Assembly: GCA_945947715.1 (NCBI GenBank)
Contig: CAMEYZ010000001.1
Coordinates: forward strand, 1 to 46,923
Source: an uncultured Clostridia bacterium
GTDB lineage: Bacteria; Bacillota; Clostridia; Oscillospirales; Ruminococcaceae
Direction: 5' to 3'
DNA length: 46,923 nucleotides
The stretch's first letter is position 1. Each line of letters opens with the position of its first letter. The notes under the pieces are model-generated. The model was not told the origin of the DNA, did no database searches, and saw nothing but the letters and a program-made list of their open reading frames with translations. A program made the translations under genes and the position numbers. This document shows, one piece after another, positions 44,401 to 46,923 of the stretch.

Positions 44401-45181
44401 TCTTAGCGGAGAAAACGTTGTATTTTACGCCGTCTGCGGTGTAATCGAAGGAATTTCCATAAAGCATGAATACTTTATTGACAAGCTCATAGTAGAAGTT
44501 CAGCTCACGGTAGTCCTTGCCCACATATTCGGACTGAGAATGTCCGACTATCATTCCGTTGTCGTTGACGATAAGACTTGTTCCCGAACTGTTGGAGTTC
44601 ATTTCCTCGATATACTGCTGTATGCCGCTGAGATTGAAATCCAGTCCCACAACGGTGGAGCCGTCCGACAGCAGCTTGGAGATACTGTAGCACATTTCGC
44701 CTGTGCTTGCGTCGATATAGGGCTCGGTAACGTTTACAGCGCCCATGCGCTTCTTTGCGCCCACATACCAGGAGCGTTCGTCGAGCACGAAGTTATCGTC
44801 GGGGACAAAATCGTCGATATAGAGCTCGCCGTTATAGGCAGCATATGCGCTAAAGCAGCTTCCGTCCGCTCTGCTGCTGATATCGGCGATGGTCTCGGCG
44901 CAGAAATAGCCTTTTAGCAGCTCGGAGGTATCACCTCCCGAAGCAATCAGCTGTTCCACCTGCATAGCCACGCTGTCCAGCAGACATTCCGAACGGTAAA
45001 GGCTTGTATCCACGCGGCCTGCAATGCTGCTGAGCCTCATCTGGCCCTCAGCCTCTATACGCTGGGTCTCGGTGTGTTTTATCATTGAAACGTTAAGTAC
45101 GATTATTATGCCAAGAATAGTTATGATGATCAATAATGCTGTACGATAACTGCTGCTCAGTTTCGGCTTTTTTTTCTTCAA
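41477..45181 (-). CDS. Giant hybrid kinase with two dCache sensors
   Basis: 1234 residues from a TTG start (AAAGGA upstream). Order: membrane helix (about 13-33), first dCache-like extracellular domain (34-282), helix (283-305), a vestigial HisKA with L328 in 'LSLELRRPLSKIM' where His is expected, helix (404-424), second dCache-like domain (about 425-680), helix (683-705), active HisKA H728 in 'MSHEIRTPINAV', HATPase ('NILTNAVKYTPEG', 'DTGIGI', 'GTGLGITIV'), receiver D1027 in 'VFLDHMMPEMDG', and a helical C-terminus resembling HPt but with no His at the expected place. Looks like a fusion of two receptor kinases, the first having lost catalysis. Confidence 0.9.
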   Translation of the reverse strand: MKKKKPKLSSSYRTALLIIITILGIIIVLNVSMIKHTETQRIEAEGQMRLSSIAGRVDTSLYRSECLLDSVAMQVEQLIASGGDTSELLKGYFCAETIADISSRADGSCFSAYAAYNGELYIDDFVPDDNFVLDERSWYVGAKKRMGAVNVTEPYIDASTGEMCYSISKLLSDGSTVVGLDFNLSGIQQYIEEMNSNSSGTSLIVNDNGMIVGHSQSEYVGKDYRELNFYYELVNKVFMLYGNSFDYTADGVKYNVFSAKTNYDWYLIVCVKGGDTSELLSGNSLYITLIMIVFAVALAVFFVYICRKKAAAEKELEAKNEYLKNLSLELRRPLSKIMNRADILVSTNEDNSETGAEIGDSAKELGRMLDDCIADFSTADSTESKQDNQNLNKSPVNHRIRIALVTIVLLATGIFAFFFNTKTNSELIDLKMYNETSLYLNQVKEWALTNKTVLDVIADSIASQPGFTDNYSAAVAYLDSVVSNHDDISVAYVCNPEWEHTVIMNNGWEPDDNWHVEERQWYVDTIDSGDNFNVSAPYLDEQTGLYCTTLSKIVYDEKGNFIGVLGIDYYLDKLIGILGESYTDTGYAFLTDIEGNILNHPYEEYQMKPGYSVNAADICYRSVLSEIDGNYVNITDYDGGTKLCLAMKEDISGFNVFVVKDQMYIMGSAIYSELIYIGVFLLCIIIVNAIMNSLTRWQAKVNRELKEAADKAISADKAKNNFLANMSHEIRTPINAVLGMNEMIMRESDEKQIVEYAANIQSAGRTLLSIINDILDLSKIESGKMEIVPVEYDVSSLVNDIVNMIKVRAEKKNLRFIPEIDEKIPSVLFGDDVRLRQIITNILTNAVKYTPEGYVRLKMNAIQIEDGMVRLEVSVSDTGIGIKEEDMDKLFTSFQRLDQEKNRSIEGTGLGITIVSQLLKMMGSELNVSSVYGVGSTFSFVVEQKIVNAEPMGNYELRFKASAESISENASKTAPDVRILVVDDNETNLLVAKSLLKRTLAKVETASSGKDCIELLKSNIYDIVFLDHMMPEMDGIETLKKIKEEQLGVGTVFVALTANAIHGAKQTYLEAGFDDYLSKPFTGHDIEKCLFSHISRDMIKIAENEDGSSSPEDAARSSADVGSRLDIEGALEALGSDPDEYMNAVYDFCDNNRCNDLELDYNFKDLRSYRVNLEKAEADAELVGLTELAEAASKLMSAAESNDMSYIAENHSSFIKMYRRATENLEGAADEYFS

Positions 45182-45221
45182 CCTGATCAGATCCTTTTTT
45201 GAATATAATATCTTATTATAA

Positions 45222-45250
45222 ATTATAATGTTTTTTTACCAAAGTGTCAA
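45222..45250 (-). promoter_or_regulatory. Promoter of the kinase operon
   Basis: Minus strand: TTGACA (45250-45245), 17-base spacer, TATAAT (45227-45222). Perfect hexamers, about 40 bases before the TTG start. Confidence 0.8.
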
Positions 45251-45354
45251 TAAAAATAAGCACAATCGGCATTTTTTTACATCAGAGGTCAATTTTTTTC
45301 TGTTTTCGGCCTTTGTTTTGTTAATATTGTATATGGGGACCCGGAGACTGAATA

Positions 45355-45383
45355 TTGCATTATTTTTCTGTTTGTGATATAAT
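45355..45383 (+). promoter_or_regulatory. Promoter of the BceR-like regulator
   Basis: TTGCAT (45355-45360), 17-base spacer, extended -10 TGATATAAT (TATAAT 45378-45383). The leader is about 30 bases. It shows that an upstream in-frame ATG at 45355 lies inside the promoter and is not the start. Confidence 0.72.
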
Positions 45384-45420
45384 GTATTTCATTGATATCA
45401 AAAGCATAGGAAGTGACAAA

Positions 45421-46092
45421 ATGTATAGGATATTTATAGTGGAGGACGAGCCTGTTATTGCGGAAACTGTGAAAAATCATCTGGAAAGGTGGGGCTATGA
45501 GGTGCGATGCGCCGATGACTTCAAGGACATAATGAGTACCTTTTCAGAGTTTTCCCCTCAGCTTGTGCTCATGGATATCGGGCTGCCATTTTTTAATGGC
45601 TTCTACTGGTGTGCGGAGATACGCAGGGTATCAAAGGTGCCTGTGGTATTTCTGTCGTCGGCCTCGGATAATATGAACATAGTCATGGCAATGAATATGG
45701 GCGGTGATGATCTGATCCCGAAGCCCTTTGACCTTTCGGTGCTGCTGGCGAAGGTGCAGGCTATCCTGCGGAGGACCTACGATTTCAGTGGGGGAGTGAA
45801 CATCATCGAACATAAGGGAGCAGTGCTGAATATCTCCGATGCATCCCTTACATACAGCGGTGAAAGGATAGACCTTACGAAAAACGAGTACCGCATACTG
45901 CTGACTCTTCTTGAAAACAAGGGGAAGGTGACGAGCCGGGAGCTGCTTATGAACAAGCTCTGGGAGACGGACAGCTATGTCGATGAAAACACTCTGTCCG
46001 TAAATGTGTCGAGACTGCGGAAAAAGCTTGAAGGTGCGGGACTCTTAGGCTTTATCGAAACCAAGCCCGGCATGGGATATATTGTGGAGTGA
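45421..46092 (+). CDS. BceR/GraR-like response regulator
   Basis: 223 residues from ATG 45421 (AGGAAG 8 bases upstream). Receiver with phosphoacceptor D52 in 'LVLMDIGLPFFNGFYWC', a pattern typical of BceR/GraR regulators. Winged-helix DNA-binding domain about 125-222 ('LTKNEYRILLTLLENKG', 'KPGMGYIVE'). Directly followed, 4 bases later, by a BceS-like kinase. These pairs usually control an adjacent BceAB-type ABC transporter that removes cell-wall-active peptides; that transporter would lie past the window end. Confidence 0.92.
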   Translation: MYRIFIVEDEPVIAETVKNHLERWGYEVRCADDFKDIMSTFSEFSPQLVLMDIGLPFFNGFYWCAEIRRVSKVPVVFLSSASDNMNIVMAMNMGGDDLIPKPFDLSVLLAKVQAILRRTYDFSGGVNIIEHKGAVLNISDASLTYSGERIDLTKNEYRILLTLLENKGKVTSRELLMNKLWETDSYVDENTLSVNVSRLRKKLEGAGLLGFIETKPGMGYIVE

Positions 46093-46096
46093 AAAT

Positions 46097-46923
46097 ATGG
46101 CAGGATATTTAAAAGCACATGTAAAAAGCATAGCTGTATGGCTGATAATTATCGCAGTATTTGCTGTGATTTTTGCCCTTTATGAGCTGCCGGTCTCTGC
46201 TGTCTGGTATGGGGCTGCAGTCAGCGGATTTTTCGGGCTGATATTATTCGTGGCAGACTACATATCCTTTCGTCGCAGAAGGAACGCCCTCAAAAAAGCA
46301 GCGGAGGAGCTCACTCTGACTGTCGATCATCTTCCCATGCCAGCAAGCGGCATCGAGGAGGACTATGACGAGCTTGTGCGGCTGCTGTTCGGGGAGCTGA
46401 AAAATGCGGAAAATGAAGGGGCTGTAAGGCTGGCGGATATGACCGATTACTATACCATGTGGGTACATCAGATAAAGACGCCCATTGCGGCGGCAGACCT
46501 TATCCTGCAAAGCATGGACTGTCCCGAAAAGGCGGAGCTGACCGAGGATCTGCAGCGGATAGAACAGTATGCGGAAATGGTGCTGTGCTATCTGCGGCTG
46601 GATTCGGACAGCACAGACTTCATAATCAAGGAATATGACCTGGACGGGATAATCAGACAGGCAGTGCGGAAATTTTCACAGCAGTTCATACGCAGACGAC
46701 TGAGGCTTGTCTATTCACCTGTGGGAAAAACAGTGCTGACCGATGAAAAATGGCTGCTTTTTGTAATTGAGCAGGTCATATCAAATGCGGTCAAGTACAC
46801 TCCCTCTGGCGAGGTGGAGATATACTGCGAGGAGCCTATGACCCTCTGTATCCGCGACACGGGGATAGGTATCGCGCCTGAGGATATCCCGCGGATATTT
46901 GAAAAGGGCTACACTGGCTGTAA
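46097..46923 (+). CDS. BceS-like intramembrane-sensing kinase (5' part)
   Basis: Starts at ATG 46097 and stays open to the window end: 275 complete codons, C-terminus missing. Two membrane helices (about 12-29 and 36-55) with a very short outer loop, as in intramembrane-sensing kinases. Phosphoacceptor H124 in 'MWVHQIKTPIAA', the BceS/GraS signature. HATPase with 'EQVISNAVKYTPSG' and 'DTGIGI'. The final TAA of the window is not in this frame. Confidence 0.9.
   Translation, partial: MAGYLKAHVKSIAVWLIIIAVFAVIFALYELPVSAVWYGAAVSGFFGLILFVADYISFRRRRNALKKAAEELTLTVDHLPMPASGIEEDYDELVRLLFGELKNAENEGAVRLADMTDYYTMWVHQIKTPIAAADLILQSMDCPEKAELTEDLQRIEQYAEMVLCYLRLDSDSTDFIIKEYDLDGIIRQAVRKFSQQFIRRRLRLVYSPVGKTVLTDEKWLLFVIEQVISNAVKYTPSGEVEIYCEEPMTLCIRDTGIGIAPEDIPRIFEKGYTGC

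Overview
The window looks like chromosomal DNA of a gut or rumen Firmicute of the Oscillospiraceae, most likely a Ruminococcus. This rests on moderate GC, AGGAGG-type ribosome sites, TTGACA-17-TATAAT promoters, Firmicute-type regulators (PhoP/PhoR-like, a BceRS-like pair, DegV) and a small beta-glucan locus (GH16 lichenase-type lipoprotein, cytoplasmic GH5). The genus is an inference. No rRNA, tRNA, CRISPR array or phage was seen.

Layout. 1-7.7 kb: a tightly overlapping phosphate operon (end of pstC, pstA, pstB, phoU, response regulator, sensor kinase), then a TTAA-bounded hairpin element and ppk. 7.9-10.8 kb (minus): a MoxR AAA+ ATPase and a VWA protein with two metallopeptidase-like modules. 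10.9-12.0 kb: a wrecked HTH/aminoglycoside-phosphotransferase gene carrying a 176-bp MITE-like insertion. 12.2-15.9 kb (minus): a 1257-residue TPR protein. 16.0-18.9 kb: a decayed drug-response region with two TetR regulators and their operators, an MFS stub, a frameshifted flavodoxin-like oxidoreductase and a promoter without a gene. 19.1-23.2 kb: beta-glucan genes (GH5, sugar-binding lipoprotein, AraC regulator, GH16). 23.3-25.3 kb: ribbon-helix-helix protein, alpha/beta hydrolase, AraC-GyrI regulator.

25.4-34.9 kb holds the most striking locus: seven plus-strand genes ordered helical protein A, CbbX-like AAA+ ATPase, helical protein B (a paralogue of A interrupted by a +1 frameshift), MoxR AAA+ ATPase, VWA protein with a metallopeptidase-like domain lacking the catalytic Glu, a 46-codon ORF, and an Rnl2/Rnl5-type RNA ligase. 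A convergent WYL-domain regulator with its own consensus promoter follows. I know of no named system with this composition. A two-AAA+ remodelling machine linked to RNA end repair, possibly in stress or defence, is a reasonable hypothesis but unproven.

35.0-37.7 kb: a zinc-ribbon membrane protein, a TPM-domain protein and a lipoprotein gene with an in-frame stop. 37.8-45.2 kb (minus): an operon of two very large hybrid sensor kinases followed by a DegV protein. 45.4 kb to the end: a BceR-like regulator and the start of a BceS-like kinase that runs off the window.

Two coding frameshifts fall in T-homopolymers (29591-29597 and 17690-17697). Both should be checked against raw reads before any biological reading.
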